Shown one piece after another: positions 39,736-47,830 of a DNA stretch of 59,901 nt. The notes below the pieces were generated by a model. The model did not search any database. It saw only the letters and a program-made list of their open reading frames with translations, and had not been told where the DNA came from. Location: assembly GCA_942491955.1 (NCBI GenBank), contig CALOCV010000023.1:1-59901 (forward strand), written 5' to 3'. Both the position numbers and the translations under genes were made by a program. Positions within the stretch are counted from its first letter, which is position 1. Each line of letters opens with the position of its first letter. The DNA comes from CALOCV01 sp942491955 (lineage in GTDB: Bacteria; Chlamydiota; Chlamydiia; Chlamydiales; CALOCV01).

Positions 39736-40212
39736 TCAAAACTCCTGATAAAGAAGAAGATATTATAGCAAAAAGCCGATTAAAAAACAATTTTTTATAA
39801 AAATTAATTTACAGAAAGCGGATGACTTCGTTTTTCTGCATAAATCTTACCAAAATGGTCGGTTTTGTCTGTTGCCGAATATTTCGAGAATTTCCGTGAT
39901 AGAAATGTGAAGATACAGAAATTATAAAGAACATTTAATTGGAAAACTTAAGGATCCTGAGTATGCATCAACAACGGATCTTATACCAAAGAAGGAGTCC
40001 GGCCTCGCACTTCCAATTTGGACATTAGAGAGTGTTTGAAAACCTGTTTTCAATGAATCTTCTGAGTAAAATTCTACTTATTCCTAAATACAGATAGAAT
40101 AATTCATAGTCTTTGCTTAAGTGCCTATTTCTAGACTGTGTTGCCTAATTCGTTTAAAAAAATGAATTTATATATTTTTTTGCAAAGTAGGGGGGATTCT
40201 GATTTGTCTCTT
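39736..40212. other. No gene seen
   Basis: AT-rich spacer of about 480 bases containing the promoter side of the IQ-motif gene and no convincing frame. Confidence 0.5.
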
Positions 40213-40593
40213 TCAAATCCCCTCCATTATCAATTTCCTCATGCTATTCAATATTAATGATTTAGAGTATATTTCTCGTCGTTGTCTCTCCCTTGTTCTA
40301 CTCTTCAATTCCCCTCCAAATATCCTTTTCCACCTCGAAAATGTACTCTCCACAAGGGCCCTTCTCGTATATCCTGTACAGTATCTCCATAAATCTCTGG
40401 CTATCTTATCCCCTCCAAATCCCTTTATCTGCAAAATTGCTTCATTCCTCTTTCTCATCCAGGGCTCTTTTCTCAATACGGCGTTCTTCTGTGGGGGTGT
40501 TTTTAAAATCACTCCTTCCTTTTCGGCATGCGCATCACAATATTTTCGCAGAAAAAGATGGGCTCGCTTGACGCTTACGTAGCTACTAAACAA
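40213..40593 (-). pseudogene. IS5-family transposase, C-terminal fragment
   Basis: The frame reads YVSVKRAHLFLRKYCDAHAE, KNAVLRKEPWMRKRNEAILQ, and RDLWRYCTGYTRRALVESTF followed by SRWKRIFGGELKSRTRERQR. The Glu of the DDE triad lies in LVESTF. The N-terminal half with the two Asp residues is missing. A scrap of the same element is at 28,139-28,185. Confidence 0.7.
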
Positions 40594-40869
40594 GCAGCCG
40601 TGCCAACCCGGTATATAGAGAAAAAGTGCTCAAAAATGTGTTCTAATTTCATGTGCCCTGGGACTTGGTTTAAACAAGATTGACTTGATTTGGCAATATT
40701 TGATAGCCTTCAGCTTGTATAAAAATGCCAACCGATACCAATGGAAGTAAAGAGCCATAGAATGCAAAATTTTTTTATTAAATCGTTGTACTTTTGTGCG
40801 TTTACGAGATCGAAAAATCGATTGTGAGGACAAAGATGAAGAATTTGTCTTTTTTTTCTTTCCATAGGT

Positions 40870-41211
40870 ATGACTCAATATAGGGGGGGGGGTTATGCGG
40901 TTATTTCATCTTTTTTAGTCGCTTTTTCATGGATAATTATCATCCAAATATCGAATGTGCAAGGGAATGAATTTCCTATACAGAAAGAAAAAATTTATGT
41001 TGACCATGAACGTGTGCATTTTATAGAAAACAAAATATTTGTTGTTTGTCAAAATCATTTAGTACGTATTGAAAGTCTGCACAGTGATGAAACAGGACTT
41101 TATTTTGTTGCTCAAGAAACTTGCCCGTTCTGTGGATGGCCCTGGACCCCTTGGGGATGTACAAATCCTAGTTGTCCTGGATATGCACATCCCATGTTTT
41201 CTTTGTCTTGA
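40870..41211 (+). CDS. Small secreted protein with a zinc-ribbon-like tail
   Basis: 113 residues: a hydrophobic N-terminal segment (YAVISSFLVAFSWIIIIQIS) that is a likely signal peptide, then a beta-rich middle (IYVDHERVHFIENKIFVVCQ). The C-terminal TCPFCGWPWTPWGCTNPSCP has two Cys pairs spaced as in zinc ribbons. The exact start is uncertain because a G10 run lies at 40,883-40,892. The next gene begins 6 bases later and looks like a partner. Confidence 0.5.
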   Translation: MTQYRGGGYAVISSFLVAFSWIIIIQISNVQGNEFPIQKEKIYVDHERVHFIENKIFVVCQNHLVRIESLHSDETGLYFVAQETCPFCGWPWTPWGCTNPSCPGYAHPMFSLS

Positions 41212-41217
41212 TGGAAA

Positions 41218-41546
41218 ATGAAGATATGTATTGATTGGATTTTTTGCGGTGTTTTTTTATGCTTCGTTTTTTTTCTGGATGCGAATCATGATATAAGAAA
41301 GTTAGAAGAAATTGTTCATAAAATCCCGCAGGACGATCAAAAAGAATTGGAACAATTCTTTCGGTATCTTCTTGTCGATGGCCAGATGAGTTATACTTTG
41401 TTTGGAAAAAAACCCATCAGTACGATTGGATTTGTTAAAGATTCGATTTTTTCGGTCAACTATCTTGATCGGTATTGTATCATTAGAGACAATGGGAGAT
41501 TTGGAAAAAATATGAATCATGGTTTCCATCCTGCAATTTTCACTTA
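41218..41546 (+). CDS. Secreted hypothetical protein, 3' truncated by a composite IS
   Basis: 109 residues starting with a signal peptide (MKICIDWIFCGVFLCFVFFL). The soluble part includes EQFFRYLLVDGQMSYTLFGK followed by KPISTIGFVKDSIF, a pattern I associate with a family of secreted proteins of environmental chlamydiae. The stop codon comes from the first bases of the inserted element (TTAG at 41,544), so the natural C-terminus is lost. Confidence 0.6.
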
Positions 41547-41824
41547 GAACCTGTTTAAAATCTTTCTAATCCTGTATAAACAATTATTTTCCAAGACAAT
41601 TGTAGGTATTTTATGCCCCATTGCTATCCTAGCGATATGGATCGTGAACAGTTTAACAAAATTAAACCTCTTCTGGAATCTGCAAGAAAAAAAACACGTC
41701 CTAGAGCGGTCGACTTATATGATGTAATTTGTGGCATTTCATATGTTTGAAAAACCAGTTTACATATGGTCATCCTTGCTTTTGTCGTTTTATTCGTAAA
41801 ACAGTTTTGAACGAGTTTTTAGAA

Positions 41825-42118
41825 AATAAACTACCACAGAGCCCACAGAGAACACAGAGGGAGGACATATAGATTGTTTAGTGCATCCAGAAATGTCTGA
41901 AGAAGTTGTAGAGGATCAGGTAATTATAGAAATTAAATCTGTGAATGGAATAGCTCTAATACACGAAGCACAACGACTATCTTATTTAAAGCTCTATGGA
42001 ACTTGTGCTCGAGGATTGCTGATCAATTTTAATGTGAAACGATTGGTAGAAGGCATTCGTCGAATGAAAATATAACCCTCTCTCTGTGCTCTCTGTGGGC
42101 TCTGTGGTAGTTTTTATT
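41825..42118. repeat. CACAGAG-bounded GxxExxY unit, copy 2
   Basis: Same inverted repeats and spacing as copy 1, with only scattered base changes (for example tgtgctcgagg here against tgtgcccgagg). Confidence 0.75.
41881..42075 (+). pseudogene. GxxExxY family protein, C-terminal remnant, copy 2
   Basis: The 64-residue translation is identical to the copy at 28,728-28,922. Conservation of the reading in both copies reflects recent duplication, not necessarily selection. Confidence 0.7.
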
Positions 42119-42196
42119 GCTGAGATATGTCAACCAAGTTTCTTAAGAACCTGTTTAAAATCTTTCTAATCCTGTATAAAAATTGCTTTCAAAACT

Positions 42197-42998
42197 TTGG
42201 AGGCAATGATGGCTCACTCTTATCCAAGCGATATTTCTCGAAAGCAATTTGACAAAATCAAACCTTTGCTTGAGTCTGTGCGAAAAAAAACACGCCCTAG
42301 AACCGTAGACCTTTTTGATATTTTTTGTGGAATTTTATATGTTTTAAAAAGTGGCTGTCAGTGGCGTATGTTGCCAAAAGAATATCCTAAATGGGAACTT
42401 TGCTATTACTATTTCAAGTTATGGAAAGAAAGCGATGATAATTCAGAAAGCATCCTTGAGCAAGTTTTAAAAAAAAATGGTTGGAGAGGTCCGACAAAAC
42501 AATGGTCGGAAAGAGAAAACCAGTTTTATAATAATTGATGCGCAAAGCGTTAAAAATACCGATACAGCTGAGAGTAAAGGGTATGATGCAGGAAAAAAAA
42601 TTTCAGGGATAAAACGACACATCGCTGTAGACACCCAAGGATTACCTCATGCAATTCACATAACTACAGCAAATATTACAGATAGGAAAGGAGCGCTAGA
42701 AGCATGTTCATTGAAGAAGAGTTTTTTATCTGAAGTAAAAAACGTTTTAGCTGATGGAGGATACTCTGGAGAACCATTTTCAGATGGTATTCAAGAGATA
42801 TTGGGTTGTCCAGTAGAAATAGCCAAGAGAAATGAATTGCATACTTTTAAAGTGATTCCCAAAAGATGGGTTGTGGAACGTTCTTTTAGCTGGCTTGAAA
42901 AGTGTAGAAGATTATGGAAAAACTGTGAAAGAAAGCTAAATACTAGCTTAACTATGGTAGTCTTAGCATTTGTAGTTCTTCTTTTAAAAAGATTTTAA
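42197..42998 (+). CDS. IS5-family (IS427-like) transposase in two frames, copy 2
   Basis: OrfA (42,197-42,538) keeps the Asp in RTVDLFDI that is Tyr in copy 1. Its A9 tract at about 42,469-42,477 carries it into the frame ending ERENQFYNN. OrfB (42,477-42,998) holds the DDE residues (IIIDAQSVKN, VLADGGYSGE, VVERSFSWLE). An A8 tract would join the two. The A7/A9 difference between copies suggests either slippage-based expression or uncertain base calls at the run. Confidence 0.78.
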
Positions 42999-43009
42999 AC
43001 AGGTTCTTA

Positions 43010-43561
43010 GATGTGAGGCTTGAATCGGAACATGCGATTTTGATGAATGCTGACACAGGGGCTATTCTTTATGAGAAAAAAGCGCATGAACGGTGCAATC
43101 CTGCAAGCACGACAAAAGTCGCTACAATAGCGTATGCTTTGCAACATATTGAAGACCATCTCGATCGGGAAGTGAGTGCGATACAAGACGATATTGGTTC
43201 TGTATCTGTTGAAGAGAAAAAGAGATCGAACTACACCCTTTGCCCACTGGCTTGAACCGGGAGCCAGTCATATGGGGATCAAAAAAGGGGAGGTGCTTTC
43301 TCTTCGTGTCCTTGCTTACGGTACGATGCTTGCTTCTGCTGATGATGCATCGAATGTGATTGCGCGCTATGTCGGGGGTTCTGTTTCGAAGTTTATGGAT
43401 CAATTGAACGCTTATATAGAGAATTTAGGATGTCAAAATACCTCTTTTGCCAATCCGCATGGTCTCTATCATCCCAACCACTATACCACGGCATATGATT
43501 TAGCTCTTATCGCACAGGAGGCGTTGAAACATCCATTATTTCGTGAAATTATTGCGACAAC
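43010..43561 (+). pseudogene. DacA-like D-alanyl-D-alanine carboxypeptidase, truncated both ends
   Basis: Reading SEHAILMNADTGAILYEKKA and CNPASTTKVATIAYALQHIE (the S-x-x-K serine motif is STTK), then after a frameshift near 43,240 EVLSLRVLAYGTMLASADDA, SNVIARYVGGS (the S-x-N motif) and LGCQNTSFANPHGLYHPNHY. This is the PBP5/6 family that trims peptidoglycan stem peptides. The signal peptide is lost to the composite IS on the left, and the KTG motif to the IS1634 derivative on the right. A nonfunctional remnant. Confidence 0.8.
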
Positions 43562-43892
43562 CCTACATTTCTACCCCCCCAGCCAGATTTTTTGGAATTA
43601 ATCCGTAAAGATTCATAGCCGTCGCTCCGAATAGAGTGATGATCTTTCTCCTTAACTCGTCCACATTAACTATCAACTCTTGAATGACATGTGAGAGCGT
43701 TTCGTTGTAGAATCGCACTACGCTTATACCTTCCATTTTTTTGAGAGATTTGTTCCATTTCATACTCCTTTGCGAAGAAGTATGCTAACAAATTTTTACT
43801 AAAATGAGACAAAAAATAGCTAATGTCTAAATTTTGGATAGATCTGAGTTGAATGATTCCAAAAAAACTCGCTCAAGGGGTAGAAATGTAGG
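43562..43892. mobile_element. Internally deleted IS1634-type element
   Basis: Bounded by cctacatttctacccc (left) and ggggtagaaatgtagg (right). It keeps only the transposase C-terminus on the minus strand (43,563-43,763: SVVRFYNETLSHVIQELIVN and LRRKIITLFGATAMNLYGLI), matching the copy near 59,600. It interrupts the dacA remnant and is abutted on the right by MITE-B copy 2. Confidence 0.72.
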
Positions 43893-44043
43893 ATCAATTA
43901 GATGAATTTGTAGATCATGGTAGATGATTCGACGATCGTTCGTGTGGAAGCCGAAGCAAACTGACTTCAGTTGGCGAGGCTGAACGCGGACGATCGTCGA
44001 ATCAGATGCCATGAGATGCAATTTTAGCTAATTGATGACACGC
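43890..44043. repeat. MITE-B copy 2
   Basis: Same sequence as 24,828-24,991 apart from a few bases, with the left end shortened by about 10 bases where it meets the IS1634 derivative. The right end gctaattgatgacac is complete. Confidence 0.75.
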
Positions 44044-44044
44044 C

Positions 44045-45170
44045 CTACTCTTCAACGATTCTTAGATAGGGAGCAAACGCAAATCTTCTACTTCTCTTTT
44101 GCCCTGTGAGCTCTTCTAAAATACCTAGAGCTAAAAAAAATTTTACTTGCTCGGAAGCTGCCTGAAACGAGACGCCTAATTTTTCTGCAATGTCATTAAT
44201 CGTTGTAAGCGGCGAAGCAAATAGAATATCCAGTAACTGAATGCTACGCAGTGATGCTTTTTTTTCTTTTGAAATTTTTTGCCTCAGACTCTCTTGAAGT
44301 GACAAGATGTATTTGATTTTTTCTATCGCATGCTTAGCGGACCAATGCATTGCTTTTAAAAAAAATTCCACCCACTGCTCAAAGTCTCCACTTTTTCTGA
44401 CCATCATCAACCGATCAAAATATTCTTGCCTATTTTGCTTGAAAAATAAACTTATATATATCAACGGTTTGTGCAAAAGGCCTTTCGAATGAATAAATAG
44501 GTCCATCAGCAAACGACCAATGCGTCCATTCCCATCTAGGAATGGGTGTATCGTTTCAAATTGATAGTGGATCCATGCACATTTTATCAGGAGTGGGAAA
44601 GAATCTTCTTGATTGATAAACTTTTCTAAGTTACCTACCGACTCAGGAACTTGGCTTGCAGGTGGTGGTACAAAAATAGCGTTTTTTAGAGACTGTCCTA
44701 TCCAATTTTGAGATTTACGAAATTCCCCAGGAGTTTTTTCAGATCCTCTTACAGAGTTTAAAAGGATCCCGTGACACTCCTTAATTACCCGAATACATAA
44801 TGGTAGTGTATCTAGTTGAGCAATTCCATGATAGAGGGCTTTAATATAATTCACAACTTCTTGGACATCATCGAGATTGTCTACTTCGTCCCAAGTTTCA
44901 TAGGTTAAAACATCAGTCATCGTAGCTTGTGTGCCTTCAATCTGTGAACTTAACAAAGGCCTCTTTTCTAATAGCCATCGTGATGAATAAGTCGGGATTG
45001 GGCAATGAAAATCCAACACCGTTTAATTCTGCTAGTTTTTGTTCTGTTAAAACTAATAATTTTCTTTGTTCCTCTCCAATAACCACAGTGGGTTGCGGTG
45101 GTAAATCTTGAGGAATAAAAGCTTTATAACCAGCCGGTTGAGATTGATAGTATCCTGCCCTTTCATTCAT
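44045..45170 (-). CDS. Fic family protein, one base frameshift
   Basis: Fic enzymes usually transfer AMP to host or bacterial proteins. The N-terminal part reads AGYKAFIPQDLPPQPTVVIG. After an extra T near 44,953 the inhibitory-helix motif LLSSQIEGTQAT follows (S-x-x-x-E-G type, class II). The active-site loop HPFLDGNGRIGRLL is complete (catalytic His, Asn, two Arg). The C-terminal winged helix is TTINDIAEKLGVSFQAASEQ. The full length of about 375 residues, intact motif and single-base defect favour a working gene with a read error. It is preceded by its own set of iterons. Confidence 0.82.
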
Positions 45171-45200
45171 TTTCTACACCCATTGCAAGGCTATTCCTGT

Positions 45201-45322
45201 ATACTTGAATAGTACAGCAGTCACCTCTTCTTATTCAAGTGTACTGGATTAATTAGATGGATTTTTTCAGCTATTCATAAATAAATGAATAACAAGTGCA
45301 CATTTTTCTCTTATTCAAGTAG
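45201..45322. promoter_or_regulatory. TTATTCAAGT iteron set upstream of the Fic gene
   Basis: ttattcaagtgtac (45,231) and ttattcaagtag (45,311) are direct repeats; atacttgaatagtac (45,201) is the inverted form. All lie in the 150 bases before the Fic start at 45,170. Confidence 0.5.
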
Positions 45323-45353
45323 GGGTGAATAATACCAATTCTGATAAATAGTA

Positions 45354-46499
45354 TTAAAGGTTTTTTTTGAAGATAGTGGCGAAGAAGCCATCCATACCAT
45401 TGTGTGTTGGAAAGGTTTGGAAAGGAAGAGCCATGGGATGGACAGGGTAGGTTTGGCAAAAATGGGCGACTTGATGTTCATTTTCTTCTTCGAGTAGGCT
45501 GCATGTGGCATAGACGATTTTCCCTCCTGGTCGGCAGTAGCTGAGGGCTTTTTCGAATATGGAGCGTTGCACTCCGACAAGACGTTCGATGGTTGTGGGA
45601 TCCATTTTCCATTTTTGATCGGGATTTCTCCGAAGAGTTCCTGTTCCGGAGCAAGGGGCATCGACGAGGACCCAATCCATTTTTTTTTTGATTAACCGGT
45701 GTTTTTTTTCATCCTGCTCAAGAATTTGGGCGTTTTCTATTCCAGCTCGTCGTAATCGTTTTTTTGCCTCTTCAAGAGCTTTTTGACGGATATCGTGGAG
45801 GTAAATTTGCCCTTTTCCGTGCATCTGAGGAGCAAAAGCGAGGGTTTTTCCTCCTGATCCAGCACAATAGTCGAGAACTAGGTCTCCTGGCTTTGCATCG
45901 ATGAGTGCGGCAAGGAGTTGGCTTCCTTCGTCCTGGACTTCAAAAAGACCTGCTTGGAATTCGGGCAGGGTGGTGAAGGGAATGCGACGTTCGATGACAA
46001 TACCATAGGGAGAACGAGTAGTGGGGTGTGCGGGGTATCGGTCTTGGAGTTGTTTGAGGAGATCTTCTCGGGATGTTTTAAGAGGGTTGGCTCGAAGGGT
46101 TGTTGGAGCTTGGGTATTATTAATGCGGCAGAGCTCTTCGCCCTTTTCTTTTCCATATTGTTTGATGAATGCTTCATAAAGAAAGAGGGGAGTACTGAGA
46201 CGGATGTCGGGAGGGAAAGATCGATCTCGAGAGATTTTTTTGAGATCGTTATTTTCCCAAGCATGGTAGAGGGAAGGCCAATCTTTTTTTTGAGCAATAT
46301 ATTCTAATAACTTCTTCCAACGGATGAGTTCATAAATCGTATCGGCAAGGAAGAGGCGATCTTTCGATCCGAGAGCTTTGTGTTCTCGGAAATAATAACT
46401 GACCAAGACGTCGATGGGGAGGGATGAGGTTTCGTATTTTTCTAATAAGGTGAATAAGTGATGGATGCGAAAAGGAAGGAAAGGTTTTTGTGGTTTCAT
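45354..46499 (-). CDS. RsmB/NOL1-NOP2-Sun-type rRNA cytosine methyltransferase
   Basis: 381 residues from ATG at 46,499, which overlaps the stop of the upstream gene (ATGA). The N-terminal NusB-like helical part (LVSYYFREHKALGSKDRLFL) is followed by the SAM-binding motif I VLDYCAGSGGKTLAFAPQMH, then the catalytic motifs DWVLVDAPCSGTGTLRRNPD (PC Cys) and KIVYATCSLLEEENEHQVAH (TC Cys). The pattern fits m5C methyltransferases acting on 16S rRNA. A longer start at 46,559 would overlap the upstream gene, so the shorter one is chosen. Last gene of the secretin operon. Confidence 0.85.
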   Translation of the reverse strand: MKPQKPFLPFRIHHLFTLLEKYETSSLPIDVLVSYYFREHKALGSKDRLFLADTIYELIRWKKLLEYIAQKKDWPSLYHAWENNDLKKISRDRSFPPDIRLSTPLFLYEAFIKQYGKEKGEELCRINNTQAPTTLRANPLKTSREDLLKQLQDRYPAHPTTRSPYGIVIERRIPFTTLPEFQAGLFEVQDEGSQLLAALIDAKPGDLVLDYCAGSGGKTLAFAPQMHGKGQIYLHDIRQKALEEAKKRLRRAGIENAQILEQDEKKHRLIKKKMDWVLVDAPCSGTGTLRRNPDQKWKMDPTTIERLVGVQRSIFEKALSYCRPGGKIVYATCSLLEEENEHQVAHFCQTYPVHPMALPFQTFPTHNGMDGFFATIFKKNL

Positions 46500-46873
46500 G
46501 GGACGGGATTCCATTTCATCCGTTGACCATCGGGTCCAATGACTTCGCGGTAAACCCAAAGATCGTTGTTTTCGCGCATGAGACGATCACATCCCATAAA
46601 AAAACCTTGGAAAAAACCATATTTTCTCATGGCATCAAGGGTGTATTGGGAGCTGCTTGGAATGAAATGGGAACGAGGACCGTCAGCGGGGGAGATGACA
46701 TTTTGATGAAAGGCGATCAGGGTTTCAGCAAAAGGGCCTAGTAGAGGGGTTGTGATGATTGCTGTTGGAGCTGCAACGGGATTTTGGATGAGTTCCACAT
46801 CTTTTCCCCAAGGGCCAAACGAAGCGAATAGAGGTAAAGGCAATAGAAGCAGTGCAAAGATTCTTGGATACAT
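46496..46873 (-). CDS. YidD-like protein with signal peptide
   Basis: 125 residues. The start at 46,873 (MYPRIFALLLLPLPLFASFG) gives a clean signal peptide and a TAATG overlap with the upstream stop. The core LIAFHQNVISPADGPRSHFI followed by PSSSQYTLDAMRKYGFFQGF is the YidD family pattern (LI-YQ-ISP-GPRC-FYPTCS-YA), but the two usual Cys are Ser. YidD supports membrane protein insertion in other bacteria. Here, with a signal peptide, it may act outside the inner membrane. Confidence 0.72.
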   Translation of the reverse strand: MYPRIFALLLLPLPLFASFGPWGKDVELIQNPVAAPTAIITTPLLGPFAETLIAFHQNVISPADGPRSHFIPSSSQYTLDAMRKYGFFQGFFMGCDRLMRENNDLWVYREVIGPDGQRMKWNPVP

Positions 46874-47829
46874 TAAAAGGCTCTTTGGAAAGAAAGAATG
46901 GGAAAAAATTTCTCTTGGACAAGTAGAGGGCAAACCGTGCGTTCATAGAGCCGGTTATTGTACTCTTGAGCTTCGATGCCGGCACCATTGATTCCTCCTA
47001 TATACCAACCGAATTCTAAGCTGGTAGTGATTGCCCCTGCTGCCCAATAACCTCGTTGAAAGAACTGGTAGGCTGCGGCAATAAAAGAGGCGTTAATGAG
47101 AAAAGAGGTCAGAGCGCTTTTTTTTTGGCCGACATAGAGATAACCAGATCCGGGAAGGAGAGCATTGAAGAGGCGGGCTTTAAAGGGAGATTTTGCACAG
47201 GAACAGTAATTTTGTAGAAATTGTTGAATGGGCATTTGCGACCGGTGTCCTGGGATAAATGGGTATACTAAGGAAAAATCTCCATTTTCTAAGGCAGTAA
47301 AAAGGGAGAGGTCGATTGCTGTATCGGGTGAGTAGGTTTCGATCATGGCAAGGATGTGGTCGGATTTGTCAACAATATCCGTTTCGAGATAGCTTTCATA
47401 GAGGATGGTCAGAAGGTTGTCCAAGGCGGGAAAGAGAGTTCCAGCCTCGATTAAAGAGCTCTCTTCAAAATAGAGAATGGCATCGTGGTAGCGGTGAGCT
47501 AGGTAGTAGCTCAAAACGATATCGTATTCGATTTGGTAACGTCGGTGGATAGAATCGTAAGGGAGAAGAAAAAGAGCTCTTTGATAACAGGTGATGGCTC
47601 GGTAGTAATCGAGTTCGTGGGAAAAGGCTTCTCCCATCAACAATTCTTTTCCCCAATCCGTATTTTTTTCTTCGTTGATTAATGGAGGAAATGAAGAGGG
47701 CAAGCAGCGAAGATCTTTTTTTTGTGCAAAGTAGGTCACTTTGGGTTCTAGTTGTGTACGTGCAACACCACAACTTGTTAACAATAACATTAGTGTTAGA
47801 AGGATGGAGTAACAATTTGTATAATTCAT
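46873..47829 (-). CDS. TPR lipoprotein
   Basis: 318 residues from ATG at 47,829. The N-terminus MNYTNCYSILLTLMLLLTSC is a lipoprotein signal with lipobox LTSC (Cys20). Several helix-turn-helix repeats of TPR type follow (YYRAITCYQRALFLLPYD, YYLAHRYHDAILYFEES), and a hydrophobic C-terminal half with GSGYLYVGQKKSALTSFLIN. Stop and start codons overlap those of yidD. It lies directly after two secretin genes, so a pilotin- or assembly-type role in the outer membrane is possible. That is inference. Confidence 0.65.
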   Translation of the reverse strand: MNYTNCYSILLTLMLLLTSCGVARTQLEPKVTYFAQKKDLRCLPSSFPPLINEEKNTDWGKELLMGEAFSHELDYYRAITCYQRALFLLPYDSIHRRYQIEYDIVLSYYLAHRYHDAILYFEESSLIEAGTLFPALDNLLTILYESYLETDIVDKSDHILAMIETYSPDTAIDLSLFTALENGDFSLVYPFIPGHRSQMPIQQFLQNYCSCAKSPFKARLFNALLPGSGYLYVGQKKSALTSFLINASFIAAAYQFFQRGYWAAGAITTSLEFGWYIGGINGAGIEAQEYNNRLYERTVCPLLVQEKFFPILSFQRAF

Positions 47830-47830
47830 T

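Larger units (their letters stand above)
41547..43006. mobile_element. Composite IS5-type element, copy 2
   Basis: Nearly base-identical to 28,395-29,851 and flanked by TTA on both sides (41,544-46 and 43,007-09). The gene on its left (secreted protein) and that on its right (DacA-like) are unrelated, so the event either deleted DNA or the contig was rearranged at this repeat. Confidence 0.8.

Noticed and set aside
40630..40878. An 82-residue minus-strand open frame resembling an IS1-type C-terminus
   Set aside because: The similarity is too weak to name; it is only a possible transposon scrap.
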